DNA from: Parietaria judaica
Taxonomy: Eukaryota > Streptophyta > Magnoliopsida > Rosales > Urticaceae
Direction: 5' to 3'
DNA: 64,000 nt
NCBI GenBank assembly: GCA_954871525.1
Contig: OX940871.1
Location: 18,165,086-18,229,085 of the forward strand
This document shows, one piece after another, positions 54,655 to 63,889 of this stretch. The notes below the pieces were generated by a model that saw only the letters and a program-made list of their open reading frames with translations, did not search any database and was not told the DNA's origin. The position numbers and the translations under genes are program-made. Each line of letters starts with the position of its first letter. Positions within the stretch are counted from its first letter, which is position 1.

Positions 54655-54877
54655 CCCTTTTTGCCCGAATTTTATTTTTACGCCCGTACCAAATTTAAAG
54701 TTCTTACGGTTATTTTTTTTTTGTTTAGAAAATAAAATAAGATTAGAATTTACGTGAAAGTTATTTATTTTTCACTTCCCTAGTGCGGCGTTTTCTTTGG
54801 CGTGAAAAGAAAGGGTAGTTTTACCACAAAATCGGCGGAAGAGTGTACATAGATATAATTTCGCCGCACATGTTGAC

Positions 54878-54997
54878 GGGTGCGATCATACCAGCACTAA
54901 TGCACCGGATCCCATCAGAACTCCTAAGTTAAGCGTGCTTGGGCGAGAGTAGTACTAGGATGGGTGACCTCCTGGGAAGTCCTCGTGTTGCACCCCT
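54878..54997 (+). rRNA. 5S rRNA gene, copy 161
   Basis: 343 bp spacing. G48T; C-21A promoter change, far from the 9-15 kb cluster that also has it. Confidence 0.96.
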
Positions 54998-55218
54998 CCC
55001 TTTTTGCCCAAATTTTATTTTTACGCCCGTACCAAATTTAAAGTTCTTACGGTTATTATTTTTGTTTAGAAAATAAAATAAGATTAGAATTTACGTGAAA
55101 GTAATTTATTTTTCACTTCCCTAGTGCGGCGTTTTCTTTGGCGTGAAAAGAAAGGGTAGTTTTACCACAAAATCGGCGGAAGAGTGTACATAGATATCAT
55201 TTCGCCGCACATATTGAC

Positions 55219-55338
55219 GGGTGCGATCATACCAGCACTAATGCACCTGATCCCATCAGAACTCCGAAGTTAAGCGTGCTTGGGCGAGAGTAGTACTAGT
55301 ATGGGTGACCTCCTGGGAAGTCCTCGTGTTGCACCCCT
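55219..55338 (+). rRNA. 5S rRNA gene, copy 162
   Basis: 341 bp spacing. G30T and G82T, with G-6A. Confidence 0.96.
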
Positions 55339-55561
55339 CCCTTTTTGCCCGAATTTTATTTTTACGCCCGTACCAAATTTAAAGTTCTTACGGTTATTTT
55401 TTTTTTGTTTAGAAAATAAAATAAGATTAGAATTTACGTGAAAGTTATTTATTTTTCACTTCCCTAGTGCGGCGTTTTCTTTGGCGTGAAAAGAAAGGGT
55501 AGTTTTACCACAAAATCGGCGGAAGAGTGTACATAGATATCATTTCGCCGCACATGTTGAC

Positions 55562-55681
55562 GGGTGCGATCATACCAGCACTAATGCACCGGATCCCATC
55601 AGAACTCCTAAGTTAAGCGTGCTTGGGCGAGAGTAGTACTAGGATGGGTGACCTCCTGGGAAGTCCTCGTGTTGCACCCCT
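55562..55681 (+). rRNA. 5S rRNA gene, copy 163
   Basis: 343 bp spacing. G48T. Confidence 0.97.
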
Positions 55682-55902
55682 CCCTTTTTGCCCAAATTTT
55701 ATTTTTACGCCCGTACCAAATTTAAAGTTCTTACGGTTATTATTTTTGTTTAGAAAATAAAATAAGATTAGAATTTACGTGAAAGTAATTTATTTTTCAC
55801 TTCCCTAGTGCGGCGTTTTCTTTGGCGTGAAAAGAAAGGGTAGTTTTACCACAAAATCGGCGGAAGAGTGTACATAGATATCATTTCGCCGCACATATTG
55901 AC

Positions 55903-56022
55903 GGGTGCGATCATACCAGCACTAATGCACCTGATCCCATCAGAACTCCGAAGTTAAGCGTGCTTGGGCGAGAGTAGTACTAGTATGGGTGACCTCCTGG
56001 GAAGTCCTCGTGTTGCACCCCT
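55903..56022 (+). rRNA. 5S rRNA gene, copy 164
   Basis: 341 bp spacing. G30T and G82T, with G-6A. Confidence 0.96.
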
Positions 56023-56245
56023 CCCTTTTTGCCCGAATTTTATTTTTACGCCCGTACCAAATTTAAAGTTCTTACGGTTATTTTTTTTTTGTTTAGAAAA
56101 TAAAATAAGATTAGAATTTACGTGAAAGTTATTTATTTTTCACTTCCCTAGTGCGGCGTTTTCTTTGGCGTGAAAAGAAAGGGTAGTTTTACCACAAAAT
56201 CGGCGGAAGAGTGTACATAGATATCATTTCGCCGCACATGTTGAC

Positions 56246-56365
56246 GGGTGCGATCATACCAGCACTAATGCACCGGATCCCATCAGAACTCCGAAGTTAA
56301 GCGTGCTTGGGCGAGAGTAGTACTAGGATGGGTGACCTCCTGGGAAGTCCTCGTGTTGCACCCCT
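56246..56365 (+). rRNA. 5S rRNA gene, copy 165
   Basis: 343 bp spacing. Consensus gene in a position where G48T is expected; a likely conversion patch. Confidence 0.98.
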
Positions 56366-56586
56366 CCCTTTTTGCCCAAATTTTATTTTTACGCCCGTAC
56401 CAAATTTAAAGTTCTTACGGTTATTATTTTTGTTTAGAAAATAAAATAAGATTAGAATTTACGTGAAAGTAATTTATTTTTCACTTCCCTAGTGCGGCGT
56501 TTTCTTTGGCGTGAAAAGAAAGGGTAGTTTTACCACAAAATCGGCGGAAGAGTGTACATAGATATCATTTCGCCGCACATGTTGAC

Positions 56587-56706
56587 GGGTGCGATCATAC
56601 CAGCACTAATGCACCTGATCCCATCAGAACTCCGAAGTTAAGCGTGCTTGGGCGAGAGTAGTACTAGTATGGGTGACCTCCTGGGAAGTCCTCGTGTTGC
56701 ACCCCT
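56587..56706 (+). rRNA. 5S rRNA gene, copy 166
   Basis: 341 bp spacing. G30T and G82T; -6 is G. Confidence 0.96.
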
Positions 56707-56929
56707 CCCTTTTTGCCCGAATTTTATTTTTACGCCCGTACCAAATTTAAAGTTCTTACGGTTATTTTTTTTTTGTTTAGAAAATAAAATAAGATTAGAA
56801 TTTACGTGAAAGTTATTTATTTTTCACTTCCCTAGTGCGGCGTTTTCTTTGGCGTGAAAAGAAAGGGTAGTTTTACCACAAAATCGGCGGAAGAGTGTAC
56901 ATAGATATCATTTCGCCGCACATGTTGAC

Positions 56930-57049
56930 GGGTGCGATCATACCAGCACTAATGCACCGGATCCCATCAGAACTCCTAAGTTAAGCGTGCTTGGGCGAGA
57001 GTAGTACTAGGATGGGTGACCTCCTGGGAAGTCCTCGTGTTGCACCCCT
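56930..57049 (+). rRNA. 5S rRNA gene, copy 167
   Basis: 343 bp spacing. G48T. Confidence 0.97.
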
Positions 57050-57270
57050 CCCTTTTTGCCCAAATTTTATTTTTACGCCCGTACCAAATTTAAAGTTCTT
57101 ACGGTTATTATTTTTGTTTAGAAAATAAAATAAGATTAGAATTTACGTGAAAGTAATTTATTTTTCACTTCCCTAGTGCGGCGTTTTCTTTGGCGTGAAA
57201 AGAAAGGGTAGTTTTACCACAAAATCGGCGGAAGAGTGTACATAGATATCATTTCGCCGCACATGTTGAC

Positions 57271-57390
57271 GGGTGCGATCATACCAGCACTAATGCACCT
57301 GATCCCATCAGAACTCCGAAGTTAAGCGTGCTTGGGCGAGAGTAGTACTAGTATGGGTGACCTCCTGGGAAGTCCTCGTGTTGCACCCCT
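57271..57390 (+). rRNA. 5S rRNA gene, copy 168
   Basis: 341 bp spacing. G30T and G82T. Confidence 0.96.
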
Positions 57391-57613
57391 CCCTTTTTGC
57401 CCGAATTTTATTTTTACGCCCGTACCAAATTTAAAGTTCTTACGGTTATTTTTTTTTTGTTTAGAAAATAAAATAAGATTAGAATTTCCGTGAAAGTTAT
57501 TTATTTTTCACTTCCCTAGTGCGGCGTTTTCTTTGGCGTGAAAAGAAAGGGTAGTTTTACCACAAAATCGGCGGAAGAGTGTACATAGATATCATTTCGC
57601 CGCACATGTTGAC

Positions 57614-57733
57614 GGGTGCGATCATACCAGCACTAATGCACCGGATCCCATCAGAACTCCGAAGTTAAGCGTGCTTGGGCGAGAGTAGTACTAGGATGGG
57701 TGTCCTCCTGGGAAGTCCTCGTGTTGCACCCCT
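57614..57733 (+). rRNA. 5S rRNA gene, copy 169
   Basis: 343 bp spacing. A90T in the helix IV loop and box C; shared only with copy 182. Confidence 0.97.
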
Positions 57734-57955
57734 CCCTTTTTGCCCGAATTTTATTTTTACGCCCGTACCAAATTTAAAGTTCTTACGGTTATTTTTTTTT
57801 GTTTAGAAAATAAAATAAGATTAGAATTTCCGTGAAAGTTATTTATTTTTCACTTCCCTAGTGCGGCGTTTTCTTTGGCGTGAAAAGAAAGGATAGTTTT
57901 ACCACAAAATCGGCGGAAGAGTGTACATAGATATCATTTCGCCGCACATGTTGAC

Positions 57956-58075
57956 GGGTGCGATCATACCAGCACTAATGCACCGGATCCCATCAGAACT
58001 CCTAAGTTAAGCGTGCTTGGGCGAGAGTAGTACTAGGATGGGTGACCTCCTGGGAAGTCCTCGTGTTGCACCCCT
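57956..58075 (+). rRNA. 5S rRNA gene, copy 170
   Basis: 342 bp spacing. G48T; AAAGGATAG spacer. Confidence 0.97.
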
Positions 58076-58296
58076 CCCTTTTTGCCCGAATTTTATTTTT
58101 ACGCCCGTACCAAATTTAAAGTTCTTACGGTTATTATTTTTGTTTAGAAAATAAAATAAGATTAGAATTTACGTGAAAGTAATTTATTTTTCACTTCCCT
58201 AGTGCGGCGTTTTCTTTGGCGTGAAAAGAAAGGGTAGTTTTAACACAAAATCGGCGAAAGAGTGTACATAGATATCATTTCGCCGCACATGTTGAC

Positions 58297-58416
58297 GGGT
58301 GCGATCATACCAGCACTAATGCACCTGATCCCATCAGAACTCCGAAGTTAAGCGTGCTTGGGCGAGAGTAGTACTAGTATGGGTGACCTCCTGGGAAGTC
58401 CTCGTGTTGCACCCCT
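58297..58416 (+). rRNA. 5S rRNA gene, copy 171
   Basis: 341 bp spacing. G30T and G82T; TTTTAACAC spacer shared only with copy 184. Confidence 0.96.
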
Positions 58417-58639
58417 CCCTTTTTGCCCGAATTTTATTTTTACGCCCGTACCAAATTTAAAGTTCTTACGGTTATTTTTTTTTTGTTTAGAAAATAAAAT
58501 AAGATTAGAATTTCCGTGAAAGTTATTTATTTTTCACTTCCCTAGTGCGGCGTTTTCTTTGGCGTGAAAAGAAAGGGTAGTTTTACCACAAAATCGGCGG
58601 AAGAGTGTACATAGATATCATTTCGCCGCACATGTTGAC

Positions 58640-58759
58640 GGGTGCGATCATACCAGCACTAATGCACCGGATCCCATCAGAACTCCGAAGTTAAGCGTGC
58701 TTGGGCGAGAGTAGTACTAGGATGGGTGACCTCCTGGGAAGTCCTCGTGTTGCACCCCT
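58640..58759 (+). rRNA. 5S rRNA gene, copy 172
   Basis: 343 bp spacing. Consensus gene; no counterpart in the downstream duplicate. Confidence 0.98.
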
Positions 58760-58982
58760 CCCTTTTTGCCCGAATTTTATTTTTACGCCCGTACCAAATT
58801 TAAAGTTCTTACGGTTATTTTTTTTTTGTTTAGAAAATAAAATAAGATTAGAATTTCCGTGAAAGTTATTTATTTTTCACTTCCCTAGTGCGGCGTTTTC
58901 TTTGGCGTGAAAAGAAAGGATAGTTTTACCACAAAATCGGCGGAAGAGTGTACATAGATATCATTTCGCCGCACATGTTGAC

Positions 58983-59102
58983 GGGTGCGATCATACCAGC
59001 ACTAATGCACCGGATCCCATCAGAACTCCAAAGTTAAGCGTGCTTGGGCGAGAGTAGTACTAGGATGGGTGACCTCCTGGGAAGTCCTCGTGTTGCACCC
59101 CT
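58983..59102 (+). rRNA. 5S rRNA gene, copy 173
   Basis: 343 bp spacing. G48A with AAAGGATAG spacer; counterpart of copy 185. Confidence 0.97.
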
Positions 59103-59323
59103 CCCTTTTTGCCCGAATTTTATTTTTACGCCCGTACCAAATTTAAAGTTCCTACGGTTATTATTTTTGTTTAGAAAATAAAATAAGATTAGAATTTACG
59201 TGAAAGTAATTTATTTTTCACTTCCCTAGTGCGGCGTTTTCTTTGGCGTGAAAAGAAAGGGTAGTTTTACCACAAAATCGGCGGAAGAGTGTACATAGAT
59301 ATCATTTCGCCGCACATGTTGAC

Positions 59324-59443
59324 GGGTGCGATCATACCAGCACTAATGCACCGGATCCCATCAGAACTCCGAAGTTAAGCGTGCTTGGGCGAGAGTAGTA
59401 CTAGGATGGGTGACCTCCTGGGAAGTCCTCGTGTTGCACCCCT
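59324..59443 (+). rRNA. 5S rRNA gene, copy 174
   Basis: 341 bp spacing. Consensus gene; GTTCCTACGG spacer. Confidence 0.98.
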
Positions 59444-59664
59444 CCCTTTTTGCCCGAATTTTATTTTTACGCCCGTACCAAATTTAAAGTTCTTACGGTT
59501 ATTTTTTTTGTTTAGAAAATAAAATAAGATTAGAATTTACGTGAAAGTTATTTATTTTTCACTTCCCTAGTGCGGCGTTTTCTTTGGCGTGAAAAGAAAG
59601 GATAGTTTTACCACAAAATCGGCGGAAGAGTGTACATAGATATCATTTCGCCGCACATGTTGAC

Positions 59665-59784
59665 GGGTTCGATCATACCAGCACTAATGCACCGGATCCC
59701 ATCAGAACTCCGAAGTTAAGCGTGCTTGGGCGAGAGTAGTACTAGGATGGGTGACCTCCTGGGAAGTCCTCGTGTTGCACCCCT
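59665..59784 (+). rRNA. 5S rRNA gene, copy 175
   Basis: 341 bp spacing. G5T with AAAGGATAG spacer, as in copies 146, 150 and 154. Confidence 0.96.
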
Positions 59785-60007
59785 CCCTTTTTGCCCGAAT
59801 TTTATTTTTACGCCCGTACCAAATTTAAAGATCTTACGGTTATTTTTTTTTTGTTTAGAAAATAAAATAAGATTAGAATTTCCGTGAAAGTTATTTATTT
59901 TTCACTTCCCTAGTGCGGCGTTTTCTTTGGCGTGAAAAGAAAGGGTAGTTTTACCACAAAATCGGCGGAAGAGTGTACATAGATATCATTTCGCCGCACA
60001 TGTTGAC

Positions 60008-60127
60008 GGGTGCGATCATACCAGCACTAATGCACCGGATCCCATCAGAACTCCGAAGTTAAGCGTGCTTGGGCGAGAGTAGTACTAGGATGGGTGACCT
60101 CCTGGGAAGTCCTCGTGTTGCACCCCT
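60008..60127 (+). rRNA. 5S rRNA gene, copy 176
   Basis: 343 bp spacing. Consensus gene; AAAGATCTT spacer, as after the other G5T copies. Confidence 0.98.
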
Positions 60128-60350
60128 CCCTTTTTGCCCGAATTTTATTTTTACGCCCGTACCAAATTTAAAGTTCTTACGGTTATTTTTTTTTTGTTTA
60201 GAAAATAAAATAAGATTAGAATTTCCGTGAAAGTTATTTATTTTTCACTTCCCTAGTGCGGCGTTTTCTTTGGCGTGAAAAGAAAGGGTAGTTTTACCAC
60301 AAAATCGGCAGAAGAGTGTACATAGATATCATTTCGCCGCACATGTTGAC

Positions 60351-60469
60351 GGGTGCGATTATACCAGCACTAATGCACCGGATCCCATCAGAACTCCGAT
60401 GTTAAGCGTGCTTGGGCGAGAGTAGTACTAGGATGGGTGACCTCCTGGGAAGTCCTCGTGTTGCACCCT
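60351..60469 (+). rRNA. 5S rRNA gene, copy 177 (119 nt)
   Basis: 343 bp spacing. C10T, A50T at the start of box A, and one C fewer at the 3' end. Confidence 0.95.
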
Positions 60470-60691
60470 CCCTTTTTGTCCGAATTTTATTTTTACGCCC
60501 GTACCAAATTTAAAGTTCTTACGGTTATTTTTTTTTGTTTAGAAAATAAAATAAGATTAGAATTTACGTGAAAGTTATTTATTTTTCACTTCCCTAGTGC
60601 GGCGTTTTCTTTGGCGTGAAAAGAAAGTGTAGTTTTACCACAAAATCGGCGGAAGAGTGTACATAGATATCATTTCGCCGCACATGTTCAC

Positions 60692-60811
60692 GGGTGTGAT
60701 CGTACCAGCACTAATGCACCGGATCCCATCAGAACTCCGAAGTTAAGCGTGCTTGGGCGAGAGTAGTACTAGGATGGGAGACCTCCTGGGAAGTCCTCGT
60801 GTTGCACCCCT
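60692..60811 (+). rRNA. 5S rRNA gene, copy 178
   Basis: 341 bp spacing. C6T, A11G and T88A, duplicate of copy 157, plus G-3C upstream. Confidence 0.96.
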
Positions 60812-61032
60812 TCCTTTTTGCCCGAATTTTATTTTTACGCCCGTACCAAATTTAAAGTTCTTACGGTTATTATTTTTGTTTAGAAAATAAAATAAGATTA
60901 GAATTTACGTGAAAGTAATTTATTTTTCACTTCCCTAGTGCGGCGTTTTCTTTGGCGTGAAAAGAAAGGGTAGTTTTACCACAAAATCGGCGGAAGAGTG
61001 TACATAGATATCATTTCGCCGCACATGTTGAC

Positions 61033-61152
61033 GGGTGCGATCATACCAGCACTAATGCACCGGATCCCATGAGAACTCCGAAGTTAAGCGTGCTTGGGCG
61101 AGAGTAGTACTAGGATGGGTGACCTCCTGGGAAGTCCTCGTGTTGCACCACT
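61033..61152 (+). rRNA. 5S rRNA gene, copy 179
   Basis: 341 bp spacing. C39G and C118A, counterpart of copy 158. Confidence 0.96.
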
Positions 61153-61375
61153 CCCTTTTTGTCCGAATTTTATTTTTACGCCCGTACCAAATTTAAAGTT
61201 CTTACGGTTATTTTTTTTTTGTTTAGAAAATAAAATAAGATTAGAATTTACGTGAAAGTTATTTATTTTTCACTTCCCTAGTGCGGCGTTTTCTTTGGCG
61301 TGAAAAGAAAGGGTAGTTTTACCACAAAATCGGCGGAAGAGTGTACATAGATATCATTTCGCCGCACATGTTGAC

Positions 61376-61495
61376 GGGTGCGATCATACCAGCACTAATG
61401 CACCGGATCCCATCAGAACTCCTAAGTTAAGCGTGCTTGGGCGAGAGTAGTACTAGGATGGGTGACCTCCTGGGAAGTCCTCGTGTTGCACCCCT
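61376..61495 (+). rRNA. 5S rRNA gene, copy 180
   Basis: 343 bp spacing. G48T; counterpart of both copy 159 and copy 167. Confidence 0.97.
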
Positions 61496-61716
61496 CCCTT
61501 TTTGCCCAAATTTTATTTTTACGCCCGTACCAAATTTAAAGTTCTTACGGTTATTATTTTTGTTTAGAAAATAAAATAAGATTAGAATTTACGTGAAAGT
61601 AATTTATTTTTCACTTCCCTAGTGCGGCGTTTTCTTTGGCGTGAAAAGAAAGGGTAGTTTTACCACAAAATCGGCGGAAGAGTGTACATAGATATCATTT
61701 CGCCGCACATGTTGAC

Positions 61717-61836
61717 GGGTGCGATCATACCAGCACTAATGCACCTGATCCCATCAGAACTCCGAAGTTAAGCGTGCTTGGGCGAGAGTAGTACTAGTAT
61801 GGGTGACCTCCTGGGAAGTCCTCGTGTTGCACCCCT
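61717..61836 (+). rRNA. 5S rRNA gene, copy 181
   Basis: 341 bp spacing. G30T and G82T. Confidence 0.96.
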
Positions 61837-62059
61837 CCCTTTTTGCCCGAATTTTATTTTTACGCCCGTACCAAATTTAAAGTTCTTACGGTTATTTTTT
61901 TTTTGTTTAGAAAATAAAATAAGATTAGAATTTCCGTGAAAGTTATTTATTTTTCACTTCCCTAGTGCGGCGTTTTCTTTGGCGTGAAAAGAAAGGGTAG
62001 TTTTACCACAAAATCGGCGGAAGAGTGTACATAGATATCATTTCGCCGCACATGTTGAC

Positions 62060-62179
62060 GGGTGCGATCATACCAGCACTAATGCACCGGATCCCATCAG
62101 AACTCCGAAGTTAAGCGTGCTTGGGCGAGAGTAGTACTAGGATGGGTGTCCTCCTGGGAAGTCCTCGTGTTGCACCCCT
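62060..62179 (+). rRNA. 5S rRNA gene, copy 182
   Basis: 343 bp spacing. A90T, duplicate of copy 169. Confidence 0.97.
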
Positions 62180-62402
62180 CCCTTTTTGCCCGAATTTTAT
62201 TTTTACGCCCGTACCAAATTTAAAGTTCTTACGGTTATTTTTTTTTTGTTTAGAAAATAAAATAAGATTAGAATTTCCGTGAAAGTTATTTATTTTTCAC
62301 TTCCCTAGTGCGGCGTTTTCTTTGGCGTGAAAAGAAAGGATAGTTTTACCACAAAATCGGCGGAAGAGTGTACATAGATATCATTTCGCCGCACATGTTG
62401 AC

Positions 62403-62522
62403 GGGTGCGATCATACCAGCACTAATGCACCGGATCCCATCAGAACTCCTAAGTTAAGCGTGCTTGGGCGAGAGTAGTACTAGGATGGGTGACCTCCTGG
62501 GAAGTCCTCGTGTTGCACCCCT
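62403..62522 (+). rRNA. 5S rRNA gene, copy 183
   Basis: 343 bp spacing. G48T; AAAGGATAG spacer. Confidence 0.97.
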
Positions 62523-62743
62523 CCCTTTTTGCCCGAATTTTATTTTTACGCCCGTACCAAATTTAAAGTTCTTACGGTTATTATTTTTGTTTAGAAAATA
62601 AAATAAGATTAGAATTTACGTGAAAGTAATTTATTTTTCACTTCCCTAGTGCGGCGTTTTCTTTGGCGTGAAAAGAAAGGGTAGTTTTAACACAAAATCG
62701 GCGAAAGAGTGTACATAGATATCATTTCGCCGCACATGTTGAC

Positions 62744-62863
62744 GGGTGCGATCATACCAGCACTAATGCACCTGATCCCATCAGAACTCCGAAGTTAAGC
62801 GTGCTTGGGCGAGAGTAGTACTAGTATGGGTGACCTCCTGGGAAGTCCTCGTGTTGCACCCCT
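62744..62863 (+). rRNA. 5S rRNA gene, copy 184
   Basis: 341 bp spacing. G30T and G82T; TTTTAACAC spacer, duplicate of copy 171. Confidence 0.96.
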
Positions 62864-63086
62864 CCCTTTTTGCCCGAATTTTATTTTTACGCCCGTACCA
62901 AATTTAAAGTTCTTACGGTTATTTTTTTTTTGTTTAGAAAATAAAATAAGATTAGAATTTCCGTGAAAGTTATTTATTTTTCACTTCCCTAGTGCGGCGT
63001 TTTCTTTGGCGTGAAAAGAAAGGATAGTTTTACCACAAAATCGGCGGAAGAGTGTACATAGATATCATTTCGCCGCACATGTTGAC

Positions 63087-63206
63087 GGGTGCGATCATAC
63101 CAGCACTAATGCACCGGATCCCATCAGAACTCCAAAGTTAAGCGTGCTTGGGCGAGAGTAGTACTAGGATGGGTGACCTCCTGGGAAGTCCTCGTGTTGC
63201 ACCCCT
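63087..63206 (+). rRNA. 5S rRNA gene, copy 185
   Basis: 343 bp spacing. G48A with AAAGGATAG spacer, counterpart of copy 173; terminator of six T. Confidence 0.97.
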
Positions 63207-63427
63207 CCTTTTTTGCCCGAATTTTATTTTTACGCCCGTACCAAATTTAAAGTTCCTACGGTTATTATTTTTGTTTAGAAAATAAAATAAGATTAGAATT
63301 TACGTGAAAGTTATTTATTTTTCACTTCCCTAGTGCGGCGTTTTCTTTGGCGTGAAAAGAAAGGGTAGTTTTACCACAAAATCGGCGGAAGAGTGTACAT
63401 AGATATCATTTCGCCGCACATGTTGAC

Positions 63428-63547
63428 TGGTGCGATCATACCAGCACTAATGCACCGGATCTCATCAGAACTCCGAAGTTAAGCGTGCTTGGGAGAGAGT
63501 AGTACTAGGATGGGTGACCTCCTGGGAAGTCCTCGTGTTGCACCCCT
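63428..63547 (+). rRNA. 5S rRNA gene, copy 186
   Basis: 341 bp spacing. G1T, C35T and C67A (intermediate element). GTTCCTACGG spacer, as before copy 174. Confidence 0.95.
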
Positions 63548-63769
63548 CCCTTTTTGCCCGAATTTTATTTTTACGCCCGTACCAAATTTAAAGTTCTTAC
63601 GGTTATTATTTTTTGTTTAGAAAATAAAATAAGATTAGAATTTACGTGAAAGTTATTTATTTTTCACTTCCCTAGTGCGGCGTTTTCTTTGGCGTGAAAA
63701 GAAAGGGTAGTTTTACCACAAAATCGGCGGAAGAGTGTACATAGATATCATTTCGCCGCACATGTTGAC

Positions 63770-63889
63770 TGGTGCGATCATACCAGCACTAATGCACCGG
63801 ATCCCATCAGAACTCCGAAGTTAAGCGTGCTTGGGCGAGAGTAGTACTAGGATGGGTGACCTCCTGGGAACTCCTCGTGTTGCACCCCT
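63770..63889 (+). rRNA. 5S rRNA gene, copy 187
   Basis: 342 bp spacing. G1T and G102C. Last complete gene in the window. Confidence 0.96.

Larger units (their letters stand above)
53971..57390 (+). repeat. Dimer higher-order repeat, five periods of exactly 684 bp
   Basis: Units 159-168 alternate a (mostly) G48T gene and a G30T/G82T gene with a TGCCCAAATT spacer between them. Period boundaries are 53971, 54655, 55339, 56023 and 56707. Copy 165 has G at 48, and G-6A is present only in the first three even units. Confidence 0.9.
56707..58416 (+). repeat. Long-range duplicated block, source side (1,710 bp)
   Basis: Units 167-171: G48T; G30T/G82T; A90T; G48T; G30T/G82T with a TTTTAACAC spacer. 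Repeated at 61153-62863, 4,446 bp downstream. Confidence 0.82.
60470..61836 (+). repeat. Long-range duplicated block, second site (1,367 bp)
   Basis: Units 178-181, matching 53288-54654 unit for unit. Later changes are G-3C in copy 178 and C39G in copy 179. Confidence 0.82.
61153..62863 (+). repeat. Long-range duplicated block, second site (1,711 bp)
   Basis: Units 180-184, matching 56707-58416 in variant order; one extra T in the spacer before copy 183. Confidence 0.82.
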
